From NCBI RefSeq assembly GCF_009834785.1, contig NZ_WUYX01000030.1, positions 32,426-96,425 of the forward strand: a stretch of 64,000 nt of DNA, given 5' to 3'. The position numbers and the translations under genes were made by a program. This document shows positions 18,676 to 26,374 of this stretch, piece by piece. The stretch's first letter is position 1. The number at the start of each line of letters is the position of its first letter. The stretch comes from Natronorubrum halalkaliphilum. Its GTDB lineage: Archaea; Halobacteriota; Halobacteria; Halobacteriales; Natrialbaceae. Below the pieces are notes generated by a model. It was not told where the DNA came from. It did not search any database and saw only the letters and a list, made by a program, of their open reading frames with translations.

Positions 18676-19053
18676 TCACTCGACCCGCTCGCGATCCCGG
18701 GGCGGGACCCCGGTAAGCAACTGCCCGACGTCGTCGACGTTCCGCGTCTGAACGAGCAGTTCTGCGGCTTCGCGAACCGTAAACTCGGCGTCGAACTCCA
18801 CGCCGTAACAGCGGGTGTAACACTCGAGCCAGCAGTTCATCGCGCGCCGTAAGGCGGCGAGTTCGGGCGGCGAAAACGGGACCATTCGGCCGCCGGTACG
18901 AGCCTCGACGTAGAGCCAGATAGCCTGGCCTGCACCCTCGCGGAGATACGTCTCGGCGTCGGCTTCGGCCCCGCCAGCAGCCTCGTCGACGGCCGCTCGG
19001 TCGCGTTCCGCCCGCCGCTCGAGGGCGGCGATTCGCGATCCGTACCGGCTCAC
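18676..19053 (-). CDS. Conserved hypothetical protein, last gene of the fix operon
   Basis: The 125-residue protein starts with a GTG (VSRYGSRIAALERRAERDRA) 2 bp after the fixCX stop, so it is translationally linked. It is mostly helical: a charged coiled-coil N terminus, then YLREGAGQAIWLYVEARTGG, then LRRAMNCWLECYTRCYGVEF. The last of these has two Cys in a C-x3-C-like spacing (CWLECYTRC holds C, C and C). No known family was recognised. An earlier frame start inside fixCX exists but is unlikely. Its coupling to fixABCX suggests an accessory role in electron transfer or assembly, which is inference from context. Confidence 0.7.
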   Translation of the reverse strand: MSRYGSRIAALERRAERDRAAVDEAAGGAEADAETYLREGAGQAIWLYVEARTGGRMVPFSPPELAALRRAMNCWLECYTRCYGVEFDAEFTVREAAELLVQTRNVDDVGQLLTGVPPRDRERVE

Positions 19054-19055
19054 GA

Positions 19056-20726
19056 CTATCCCTCGCGGTACTCGACGCCTTTGCCGCCCCGCGGGTGTTC
19101 CCAGTCGGTGTCGGCGACGACGGCACAGGTGCCACACTCGATGCAGGGTTGGGTGTCGAGGCTGACCAGCGTCTCCTCGCTGCCGTTGGTCGCCACGGTC
19201 TCCGAGCGATAGCAGCCGCCGCCGAAGTCTTCGGCGCTGACCGGACAGGCGTGGACCGCGGCCCCGCTCGCCTCGACCGACTCGTCACGGAGTTCGATGT
19301 GCGGGTTGCCGATGTCGGTGTCGTAGGTGAGGTCGCCGATACGCTCCTCGAGCGTCGGCGGTTCGATCTCGTTCTCCCAGTGGATCGACCGACCGTGTTC
19401 CTCGCCGATGATCGACGGGAGCGTGACGTAGCCGGTCTTCGTATCGGGCAGCATCGAGACGAGGAACGGCGAGTTGTACGCCCGCTTTAGGAGCCGATTT
19501 GCGATCGGGTTGCCGATCGCGACCGATCCGACCGGCGACTCGAGGACCCGTTCGACGACGTTCGTGACGGCGTCGCGCTCGCCGAGGGTCCGCGAGATTT
19601 CGTACCGCCGGGGCCGCAGTTTGTCCATCGTGCCGGACTTCTCGAGCATCTGGGCGTATCGCCGGCCGACGGCCTCCGAGTCGGTGTTCCCGCGAGTCAC
19701 GACGAAGGCGTCGGCGGCGAGCGCGCCGGCGGTGACAGCGTGGTTCATGCCCTTGATGATCGGCCCCTGAGCCTGCATCTGTCCGGCGGCGTCGCCGACG
19801 AGAACGAGCCGGTCTCGGTAGGGTTCCTCGTGGGCGACTTTCTTCGAGTCGGGAACGAGCTTCGCGGCGTACTCGCGTTCGTGATAGTCGTCGCGAACCC
19901 ACTGGGCGAGCAGGGGATGGGTGAGCAACGCGTCGAGCAGTTCGTGGGGTTCGGCTTCCTGTTCGACGAGGCTGTCGAGGTGGAAGACGGTCCCGATCGA
20001 CAGCGAGTCCTCGTTCGTGTAGAGGAACCCGCCGCCGCGAACGTCCTCGAAGAGGTCGCCCGAGAACAGGTGGGCGGCTCCTTCGTCCGGCTCGATGTCG
20101 AACCGGTCGTCGATCACGTCGGGCTCCATATCGACGACGGCTTTGACCCCCTGGAACCACTCGTCGGGCTCCTCCCAGTCCATCAGGCCCGCATCGCGGG
20201 CGAGTTCGGAGTTGACGCCGTCGGCGCCGACGATCAGGTCGGCTTTGATGGGATCGAGTTCGTCGCAGGTGACGCCGACGATCTCGCCACCGTCGCGGAG
20301 CAGCCCGTTCACGCGGACGTTCGTCAACACCCCGCCGCCCGTCTCGCTGGTCTTCTCGTGGACCCGTCGCTCGAGCCACGAGTCCATCTTCCGGCGCAAC
20401 ACCGCGTCACACCAGTCGGTATCGTCTTCGTGGAGATCCGACAGGTCGTAGGTCTTGACGCTGTTCTCCGCAATGTTGTGGATGTGGTAGTCCGTGACCG
20501 GTCGTTCGCCGGCTTCCTCGCGGAAGCCCTCGAAGAGGTCGTCGATCGTGTACGGTGCCGACTCCTCCGCGTAAATGAGCCCGCCGGAGACGTTCTTCGA
20601 TCCCGCTTCCGTACCCCGCTCGAGAACCAGCGTCTCGACGCCGTGATCGGCCAGTCGCGCGGCGGCCGCGGCCCCACCGGGTCCACAGCCGACGACGACG
20701 GCTTCGTAGTGTTCGTACTCAGTCAT
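19056..20726 (-). CDS. fixC: FixC-FixX fusion: ETF-quinone oxidoreductase-like flavoprotein with ferredoxin tail
   Basis: The 556-residue protein starts MTEYEHYEAVVVGCGPGGAA, with the FAD-binding GxGxxG at 13-18. A long FAD/ETF-QO-type region follows, with the FAD-contacting LVLVGDAAGQMQAQGPIIKG. From about residue 465 it becomes a FixX-type 4Fe-4S domain: HACPVSAEDFGGGCYR and CIECGTCAVVADTDWEHPRG, ending GVEYREG. FixX is normally a separate gene of about 95 residues. FixABCX bifurcates electrons from NADH to quinone and ferredoxin/flavodoxin, or acts as an acyl-CoA dehydrogenase electron route. It overlaps fixB by 8 bp. Confidence 0.9.
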   Translation of the reverse strand: MTEYEHYEAVVVGCGPGGAAAAARLADHGVETLVLERGTEAGSKNVSGGLIYAEESAPYTIDDLFEGFREEAGERPVTDYHIHNIAENSVKTYDLSDLHEDDTDWCDAVLRRKMDSWLERRVHEKTSETGGGVLTNVRVNGLLRDGGEIVGVTCDELDPIKADLIVGADGVNSELARDAGLMDWEEPDEWFQGVKAVVDMEPDVIDDRFDIEPDEGAAHLFSGDLFEDVRGGGFLYTNEDSLSIGTVFHLDSLVEQEAEPHELLDALLTHPLLAQWVRDDYHEREYAAKLVPDSKKVAHEEPYRDRLVLVGDAAGQMQAQGPIIKGMNHAVTAGALAADAFVVTRGNTDSEAVGRRYAQMLEKSGTMDKLRPRRYEISRTLGERDAVTNVVERVLESPVGSVAIGNPIANRLLKRAYNSPFLVSMLPDTKTGYVTLPSIIGEEHGRSIHWENEIEPPTLEERIGDLTYDTDIGNPHIELRDESVEASGAAVHACPVSAEDFGGGCYRSETVATNGSEETLVSLDTQPCIECGTCAVVADTDWEHPRGGKGVEYREG

Positions 20727-22308
20727 CGCGTTCACCTCCGCTTCCGTCCGCAACTGCCTCGAGTTCGATCTCGCCCGATTCGACCGCGTCCGTCAGCCGC
20801 GGGAGCACCGCAAAGAGGTCGCCCTCGACGAAGTAGTCGCTGAAGTCTCGGATCCGAGCGTCCGTATCCGTGTTGATCGCCACGATCGTGTCCGACTCGT
20901 CCATACCGACTTTGTGCTGGACGGCACCGGACACGCCGGCGGCGACGTAGAGATTCGGTGCGACCACCTGACCGGTTTCGCCGATCTGGCGCTCCTCCTT
21001 CGAGTACTCCTCGACGTGGCCCTCGAACTGGTAGGAGGAGGTGACGATCCCCCGCGTGATGCCGAGTTCGGCGTCCGCGAAGGCGTCGACGAGGTCGAGT
21101 CCGAGCTCCATCCCTCCGGTCGGATCGTCGGCGATGCCGCGACCGAGACAGACGATCACCTCGTGACCGGTGAGGTCGATTCCGGCCTCGAGTTGGTCGT
21201 ACTCGGTGATCTCGACCCGGAACCAGTCCTCCTCGAGTTCCATGTCGTGTTCGATCACGAGTCCGTCGCGATCGGGGTCGCGTTCGATCGGATCGAAGCT
21301 CCCCGGAATGATCGACGCCCCCTGCGGGTGGAACTCCCGGCCGGGATTGTCGAGACAGAGGATCGTCGAATACTCGAAGCCCGAGAAGTCCGGCCGCTTC
21401 ATGTGTAAGACCTTCTCGAAGGTCTTCTTGACGCCGGGTTCGCCGGTCTTGACCGGGTTCGAGACCTCGTTCTCTTCGATGAAGAGGTCGGAACAGTCCG
21501 ACGCGAGCCCGGAGTCGAGTTCGGCCTGGACCTTCGCGGAGAGGTCCCGCCCGTTGTTCGTCGCCGGGAACAAGATATAACGCGGCTTGTCGTAGTCGCG
21601 CCAGTCCGTGCTCTCGACGGTTCCCTCGCCGCGGGCCATGTGGGACGAGATTTCGGTGTAGGGTTTGTGGAGGAATCGCTCGAGTCGTTCGTCGTCGTGA
21701 TAGACTGCGATGTCCGCACCGTAGGTGATACACTCCTCGGCGAGCCCCTCGCAGTCGTCGCCCATGAGGAACGCGACGACCCGCTCCTCGTCGCCATAGT
21801 CGTCCGCGAACTGGTCCATCAACCGTCGGGCTTTGCCGAGCATCTCCTTCGAGACCTCGAGCAACTCGCCGCCCTGGGTCTCACAGAAGACCCACATGTC
21901 GGCGTACTCGCCGTCCGCGAGCGCTCTGACGTGTTTCTTATCGCGCGTTGGGTGTGAGAGCCCGTCGTCTTCTGCCGGCTCGTCGGTTTCGTCCGGCTCG
22001 GTTTCTTCGTCGTCTTCCGTCGCCGCCTCGACTTCCTCGCCCTCGGCCTCCTCGCCGACGTCTTCTTTCGTTTCTTCGTACTCGCCTTCGGTCTCGGTGC
22101 CCTCTTCGACGCCGCCGCTGTCACCCTCACCGGCCGCCTCGGCACCGATCGCCTCGAGTCGCCTGTGAACCGCCTCGTGGGCCGTCTTCCGGTCTCGTCC
22201 GGCCTGCTCGGCCTCGAGGATTCCCCGGAGTTCCTCGACGTCGTCGATCGTCTCGAGTTTCTCGGTTAGTTCGTCGACGGTGTGGTCGTCGGGATCGAGT
22301 TCCGTCAT
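20719..22308 (-). CDS. fixB: Electron transfer flavoprotein alpha subunit (FixB) with acidic N-terminal extension
   Basis: This protein has 529 residues against about 310-330 usual. Residues from about 130 match ETF alpha: WVFCETQGGELLEVSKEML, and the C-terminal FAD region LGRGIADDPTGGMELGLDLV, SSYQFEGHVEEY, VAPNLYVAAGVSGAVQH and VAINTDTDARIRDFSDY. The first about 125 residues are a helical module (TVDELTEKLETIDDVEELRG, then AEQAGRDRKTAHEAVHRRLE) plus a very acidic linker. The module resembles small helical motifs seen at the ends of other haloarchaeal proteins. ATG 22308 is 3 bp after the fixA stop. Confidence 0.92.
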   Translation of the reverse strand: MTELDPDDHTVDELTEKLETIDDVEELRGILEAEQAGRDRKTAHEAVHRRLEAIGAEAAGEGDSGGVEEGTETEGEYEETKEDVGEEAEGEEVEAATEDDEETEPDETDEPAEDDGLSHPTRDKKHVRALADGEYADMWVFCETQGGELLEVSKEMLGKARRLMDQFADDYGDEERVVAFLMGDDCEGLAEECITYGADIAVYHDDERLERFLHKPYTEISSHMARGEGTVESTDWRDYDKPRYILFPATNNGRDLSAKVQAELDSGLASDCSDLFIEENEVSNPVKTGEPGVKKTFEKVLHMKRPDFSGFEYSTILCLDNPGREFHPQGASIIPGSFDPIERDPDRDGLVIEHDMELEEDWFRVEITEYDQLEAGIDLTGHEVIVCLGRGIADDPTGGMELGLDLVDAFADAELGITRGIVTSSYQFEGHVEEYSKEERQIGETGQVVAPNLYVAAGVSGAVQHKVGMDESDTIVAINTDTDARIRDFSDYFVEGDLFAVLPRLTDAVESGEIELEAVADGSGGERDD

Positions 22309-22310
22309 CG

Positions 22311-23180
22311 TCAATCACCCGCCCCCGCCGCGTACGGTTGCATCTCCTCGAGAACCTCGCTCATCTCGGTCTCTTCGTCGGGATCAACCATCGTCGCCTC
22401 CCGCTCCGACGGCGCCTTTGGGATCGGATCGACCGAGGAGACGATCGTCGGCGAGCCGTCGAGTCCGATGTAGTCGGGGTCGAGGTTCAGGTCCTCCTGG
22501 CTCCACGTCGTCAGATGGTCGTCGTGGTCGGCCGCCCGTTCTTCGGTCTCCGCTCGGAGCCGTTTGTGGGTCAACCGGTGGGAGGCCTTGCGATAGGTCG
22601 GCTGGAACTCGGGATCGGTGACGACGAAACAGGGCAGCGGTGCCTCCACGGTTTCGATCTCGTCCCTGTCGCCCTCGACGAGTCGCTTCGCCCGGAGCGT
22701 TCGCTCGTCGGGGTCGATATCCAGTGCGAGCACGTGCGTGACGATCGGCCAGTCCATCGCCCAGGCGGTCTGTGGGCCGGTCTGTCCGGTCTCCCCGTCG
22801 GCCGATTTGAAGCCGGCGAAGACGAGGTCGATCTCTCCGACCTCCTCCTGGTATTTTTCGAGGCCGGCGCTGAGCGTGATCGCCGTCGCCCACGTGTCCG
22901 AGGCCGCCAGTTCCCGGTCGGACAGCAGATAGCTGTCGTCGGTGTAGACCGAGCCCATGGCCTCCTTTAACACGTCCGCATACCCCGGCGGTCCCATGCT
23001 CATCCCGCTGACGTGCCCGCCGTGGCGAACCTTCGTCTGCAGCGCCGCCCGAACGGCGAACCCGTCGTTGGGATTCATCACCGTCGGCGTCTTCCCCCGT
23101 TCGAGGTGGCCGTCCTCGTCGAACGACACCGCACCCTCCGAGAAGTCCGGCACCCCTTTCGTCAGCACGATCGATCGCAT
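22311..23180 (-). CDS. fixA: Electron transfer flavoprotein beta subunit (FixA)
   Basis: The 289-residue protein begins MRSIVLTKGVPDF and has the ETF-beta pattern. NPNDGFAVRAALQTKVRHGG, MGPPGYADVLKEAMGSVYTD and LLSDRELAASDTWATAITLS match the nucleotide-binding fold. FAGFKSADGETGQTGPQTAW is the ETF-beta signature, including the AMP/FAD contact loop. It heterodimerises with FixB and carries the bifurcating FAD in Fix-type ETFs. It is the first gene of the operon fixA-fixB-fixCX-hypothetical, all within a few bases of each other. A 5-codon longer start (TTG/GTG region) is possible but less likely. Confidence 0.93.
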   Translation of the reverse strand: MRSIVLTKGVPDFSEGAVSFDEDGHLERGKTPTVMNPNDGFAVRAALQTKVRHGGHVSGMSMGPPGYADVLKEAMGSVYTDDSYLLSDRELAASDTWATAITLSAGLEKYQEEVGEIDLVFAGFKSADGETGQTGPQTAWAMDWPIVTHVLALDIDPDERTLRAKRLVEGDRDEIETVEAPLPCFVVTDPEFQPTYRKASHRLTHKRLRAETEERAADHDDHLTTWSQEDLNLDPDYIGLDGSPTIVSSVDPIPKAPSEREATMVDPDEETEMSEVLEEMQPYAAGAGD

Positions 23181-23568
23181 TGATCCCTCCACCATCGTTG
23201 CGTGGTTTTCACTCGCATGCCTGTCTTTCCCTATCGCAATTGTCAGTATTAAGAATAGGGGTCAAAATCGCCGACAGATACAGCGACGGTTAGCACTTGC
23301 CGATCGCTCACTCGAGCGCAGTGTACGCGCTGTGCCGGCTATTAGTGCGAACCGGGACCTTAGTGCCGAGTAAAGGTTGGGTCGGTGACAGTGCTAGGGA
23401 AGAGACGGGAACTGTAGCAGGAACAGGTGCTGGGTCAGTAGCAGAAACACTAGTCAGTGCAGGATCCGGTCAGTAGCAGAAACAGTAACAGCAAGTCCCG
23501 AAAACGGTTGGTGCGTCTCGCCGATAGCCGTGCGCATTCGTCGCTCGCTCGTCCGCACTCGTCACGTA
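23181..23568. repeat. Gene-free 388-bp spacer with degenerate 7-bp period array
   Basis: The first part (23181-23290) is the likely fixA promoter, AT-rich around 23240-23265. From about 23394 to 23495 the sequence falls into 7-mers related to CAGTAGC/AGAAACA. The 17-mer GGTCAGTAGCAGAAACA occurs twice, at 23433-23449 and 23468-23484, exactly 35 bp (5 x 7) apart. No gene or RNA is recognised. Confidence 0.5.
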
Positions 23569-24444
23569 TCACTCCGGGTCGCGATCGGTCGTCCCCATCG
23601 TAATCTCGCCGTCGGCGCGGATCGTCCCGTCGACTTCGGCCCCCGGGCCGAGTTCGAGGTCGGCACAGGAGACGTCGCCGAGGATGCGTGCGTTTTCCTC
23701 GATAACGACGTCGCCGTCGCGGGTAGTGAGATCGCCGTGGATCCGCGTCCCCTCACCGACGGAGATGTCGCCACGAGCGCGGAGGCTCCCGAAAATCGTC
23801 GTATCGGTGCCGACGTCGATCGTCTCGGCGCGGACGTTGCCATGGAGGCGGCAGTCGTCGCCGATCGTCGCGGGCGTCGAGACCCGCCAGGCGTCGTCGC
23901 TGACCGTCGCGTTTCGGGGAATAACGAGGGGTTCGACGTCGGCTTCCGCCTCCTCGTCGACGAGTTCTGAGACCAGCCGCTGGGCCGTCTGTTCCTCGCC
24001 GATGAGCAGGAGGTGTTTGAGGTAGACGAACAGGAAGACGATCGTCGGCATCGGATTCCGGATGACGATCCAGCCGTTCGCCTCGAACCCCTCCTCGATC
24101 TCGACGTCGTCGCCGATGTCTAGATCCCCGGCGACTTTCATCTCGCCGCCGACGTGGACGCGCTCGCCGATGTAGGCGTCCTGTCCGACGAGCACGTTCT
24201 CGGCGACGTCACACCACATGTCGAGGCGGCAGTCGCCTTCGGCTTCGATAGCGCCGCCGAACTCGACGCTCTCGCCGGCGAGGACGTTTCGACCGCGGAC
24301 GCCGAACTCGACGGTCGACCGCGCGCCGACGAGGACGTCCCCGTCGGTTACGAGGTCGACTTCCTTGGCTTCCGTGCCGTCGGGGACGACCAATTCATCG
24401 AGCGGATCCGTACTGAGGGCCACACTTCGCCCCAAAGGCGTCAT
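23569..24444 (-). CDS. Polymer-forming cytoskeletal (bactofilin-like) protein
   Basis: The 291-residue protein is built of short beta repeats with the rhythm of a right-handed beta helix. Examples are RSTVEFGVRGRNVLAGESVE, DAYIGERVHVGGEMKVAGDL, DIGDDVEIEEGFEANGWIVI and, in the second half, TIFGSLRARGDISVGEGTRI, HGDLTTRDGDVVIEENARIL. A central non-repeat hydrophobic segment (MPTIVFLFVYLKHLLLIGEE) splits two helices and could touch the membrane. This suits the bactofilin/polymer-forming group; a hexapeptide acyltransferase is less likely because no catalytic His is evident. Its role in haloarchaea is not established. It is monocistronic and flanked by short-period arrays. Confidence 0.75.
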   Translation of the reverse strand: MTPLGRSVALSTDPLDELVVPDGTEAKEVDLVTDGDVLVGARSTVEFGVRGRNVLAGESVEFGGAIEAEGDCRLDMWCDVAENVLVGQDAYIGERVHVGGEMKVAGDLDIGDDVEIEEGFEANGWIVIRNPMPTIVFLFVYLKHLLLIGEEQTAQRLVSELVDEEAEADVEPLVIPRNATVSDDAWRVSTPATIGDDCRLHGNVRAETIDVGTDTTIFGSLRARGDISVGEGTRIHGDLTTRDGDVVIEENARILGDVSCADLELGPGAEVDGTIRADGEITMGTTDRDPE

Positions 24445-24502
24445 CCACTAATAAACCTCGCGCGTTGTCTGCCGCTCGTCTGACGCCCGTCACATCGGGT
24501 GG

Positions 24503-24607
24503 CAGTTACCGGTTACTCGTCGCCAATTGCTAACAACCAGTTGCCAGTCACCAACCACCAATCATCAGTTACCGACCCACGACCGCCAACTCACAGTCGC
24601 AGGTCGC
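24503..24607. repeat. Degenerate heptamer array (15 units)
   Basis: Read from 24503 the sequence divides without gaps into 15 heptamers: CAGTTAC, CGGTTAC, TCGTCGC, CAATTGC, TAACAAC, CAGTTGC, CAGTCAC, CAACCAC and so on. The consensus is CARTYRC. It lies between the bactofilin-like gene start and DUF5800, so it may shape the promoter region, but no function is known. Confidence 0.6.
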
Positions 24608-24641
24608 CTCCCTTTTACTCCCCCACCTCGTAGCCCTGGGC

Positions 24642-24839
24642 ATGACAACCCTCGCGTTCGACGACGACGGCGTCGATGTCGTCTACGAAGGCACCGAATT
24701 CCGACTCGAGAAAGAACTCATCGAGGAGGCAACGGAGAAGACGTACTACGACGTCACCGATCACGAAGTGCTCAAGATCGTCGCGGAACAGCCGAACCTT
24801 CAGGGGGAGCCGCGACGCGTCGGCGATATTATTGACTGA
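24642..24839 (+). CDS. DUF5800 family small haloarchaeal protein
   Basis: The 65-residue acidic protein (MTTLAFDDDGVDVVYEGTEF, then RLEKELIEEATEKTYYDVTD) looks like the conserved haloarchaeal family DUF5800. It has a short beta hairpin, then a helix and the ending QPNLQGEPRRVGDIID. No catalytic motif or membrane helix is present. ATG 24642 follows a T-rich box (CCTTTTACTC, about 24612-24621) at about 25-30 bp, suggesting leaderless translation. Function unknown. Confidence 0.75.
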   Translation: MTTLAFDDDGVDVVYEGTEFRLEKELIEEATEKTYYDVTDHEVLKIVAEQPNLQGEPRRVGDIID

Positions 24840-24910
24840 CCAACTTACCGACTGATCGACTTATCGATTACTCGATTACTCGGCTACTTGGCTGTTTGAC
24901 CGATCGACTA
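24839..24910. repeat. Degenerate octamer array (9 units)
   Basis: Starting at the DUF5800 stop, 24839-24910 divides into nine 8-mers: ACCAACTT, ACCGACTG, ATCGACTT, ATCGATTA, CTCGATTA, CTCGGCTA, CTTGGCTG, TTTGACCG, ATCGACTA. The spacing is regular but the sequence drifts. It separates convergent genes. Confidence 0.55.
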
Positions 24911-24946
24911 CGGATCACGTCCGGCGGTCGGCCCCGCAACTCGCTC

Positions 24947-25897
24947 TCACTCGAGCGTCGGGACCGGAACCGACTCGAGAACGCTCTCGATGATTCGCTC
25001 CTTGTCGACCGCGTTGACCGTCGCGTCGGGAGTCAACACCAGCCGATGGGCCAGTACGGGCTTGGCAACGCGTTTGATATCGTCGGGCGTGACGTACTCC
25101 CGACCGGTGATAACGGCGTAGGCACGCACCGCCTCGAACAGTCGCTGTGTCCCGCGCGGTGAGACGCCGGTCTCGACGCGGCCGTCCGTTCGCGTCGACC
25201 GGGCCAGTGCGGCGATGTACTCGAGGAGGTCGTCGTCGATCCGGACCGTCTCGGGAGCCCGTCGCAGCGCACTGACTTCCTCCGGTTCGAGAACGGGTTC
25301 GACCGTCGGACTGGTCGTCTCGCGGCTGGCCCGCCGCCGGAGGAGTTCCACTTCGCCGGTTTCGTCCGGATACCCCATCGAGGTCTTGACGAGGAAGCGA
25401 TCGACCTGCGCTTCGGGCAAGGGGAAGGTCCCCTCCTGTTCGACGGGATTCTGGGTTGCGATGACGAAGAACGGGTCCGGGAGCTGTCGGGTCTCGCCGT
25501 CGACCGTGACCTGTCCCTCCTCCATCGCCTCGAGCAGGGCGGCCTGTGTCTTCGGCGGCGCCCGGTTGATCTCGTCGGCCAGGACGATGTTGGCGAAGAT
25601 GGGACCTTCGCTGAACTCGAACGCGCGGTCCTGCTCGTTGAAGATGTGCGTGCCGGTGACGTCCGCGGGCAACAGATCGGGCGTGAACTGAATGCGCGAA
25701 AACGAGAGGCCCAGTGCGGTCGCCACGGTGCGTGCCGTCAACGTCTTGCCGGTCCCTGGGACGTCCTCGAGCAGGACGTGGCCCCGACCGACGACCCCGA
25801 CGAGGATCTCCTCGAGGAACGACCGGTCGCAGATGACGGCCTCGCTGACCGCCTCGATGATGGCCTCGCAGTCGACGGTGGCCTGCTGTTCGTTCAT
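24947..25897 (-). CDS. MoxR-type AAA+ ATPase
   Basis: The 316-residue protein has Walker A LLEDVPGTGKTLTARTV, the MoxR motif IQFTPDLLPADVTGTHIFNE, Walker B NIVLADEINRAPPKTQAALL, sensor 1 FVIATQNPVEQEGTFPLPEA, the sensor 2 region VSPRGTQRLFEAVRAYAVI and a lid domain at the end. MoxR ATPases act as chaperones that activate or insert metal cofactors into partner proteins, often next to vWA-domain genes. No vWA gene is adjacent here; the gene stands alone upstream of tRNA-Ser. ATG 25897 is preferred over the longer open frame, which would read through the tRNA. Confidence 0.93.
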   Translation of the reverse strand: MNEQQATVDCEAIIEAVSEAVICDRSFLEEILVGVVGRGHVLLEDVPGTGKTLTARTVATALGLSFSRIQFTPDLLPADVTGTHIFNEQDRAFEFSEGPIFANIVLADEINRAPPKTQAALLEAMEEGQVTVDGETRQLPDPFFVIATQNPVEQEGTFPLPEAQVDRFLVKTSMGYPDETGEVELLRRRASRETTSPTVEPVLEPEEVSALRRAPETVRIDDDLLEYIAALARSTRTDGRVETGVSPRGTQRLFEAVRAYAVITGREYVTPDDIKRVAKPVLAHRLVLTPDATVNAVDKERIIESVLESVPVPTLE

Positions 25898-26013
25898 GGA
25901 AACGCCGTCGCCCTCTCGTGTCAAATTCGTTTCGTTCGAGCGGGACGAGACACCGTCACATTCGGCTCGAAAATCGAAACCGGTAAAAACGTTACACGGG
26001 TATATGCAGGTGA

Positions 26014-26098
26014 GCCGAGATAGCCTAGCCCGGCCAAGGCGGTAGATTCGAAATCTACTGTCCCCACGGACTCGGGAGTTCAAATCTCCCTCTCGGCG
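26014..26098 (+). tRNA. tRNA-Ser (CGA anticodon)
   Basis: This is an 85-nt cloverleaf with acceptor stem GCCGAGA (26014-26020) / TCTCGGC (26091-26097) and discriminator G. The anticodon stem GTAGA/TCTAC encloses loop TTCGAAA with anticodon CGA. The T-arm contains GTTCAAATC. The variable arm (TGTCCCCACGGACTC) is long, as expected for a type II tRNA-Ser. CCA is not encoded (GTT follows). A promoter-like box (GGTATATGC) lies about 15 bp upstream. Confidence 0.96.
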
Positions 26099-26224
26099 TT
26101 TTTCCACGAACCACATCGCCGAGCACCGCGTGGCGTGTGCTCGGAGTTCGTGAGCGGAGAACGCGGAACGGTGATTTGAACGAGACCGAGGTTCTGTGCC
26201 GCAGGCGCAGGTTCTCGGGCGTTA

Positions 26225-26249
26225 TTCAAATCTCCCTCTCGGCGTTTTT
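26225..26249 (+). repeat. Duplicate of the tRNA-Ser 3' end (att-like site)
   Basis: 25 bp here are identical to 26079-26103, which is the T-arm loop, the acceptor 3' strand and the following T-run of tRNA-Ser(CGA). The two copies are in direct orientation, 146 bp apart. Tandem 3'-end copies of tRNA genes are the usual footprint of integrase-mediated integration. The DNA between them carries no gene, so if this was an element it has been almost entirely deleted. Confidence 0.65.
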
Positions 26250-26374
26250 TCGACGAGCGACGCTGACGAGCGCGGCGAGTCGGTGCCATTACAGTGCTCA
26301 CAGCTTCGCTGTGACTCGAGTTCGGAACCCGCCAACTCGGGCGAATCAGAACCCTTTCCATCGCACATAGTCGA

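Noticed and set aside
26101..26374. A second tRNA-Ser at 26225
   Set aside because: Only the 3' 20 nt of the tRNA plus the T-run is copied; no acceptor 5' strand, D-arm or anticodon is present.
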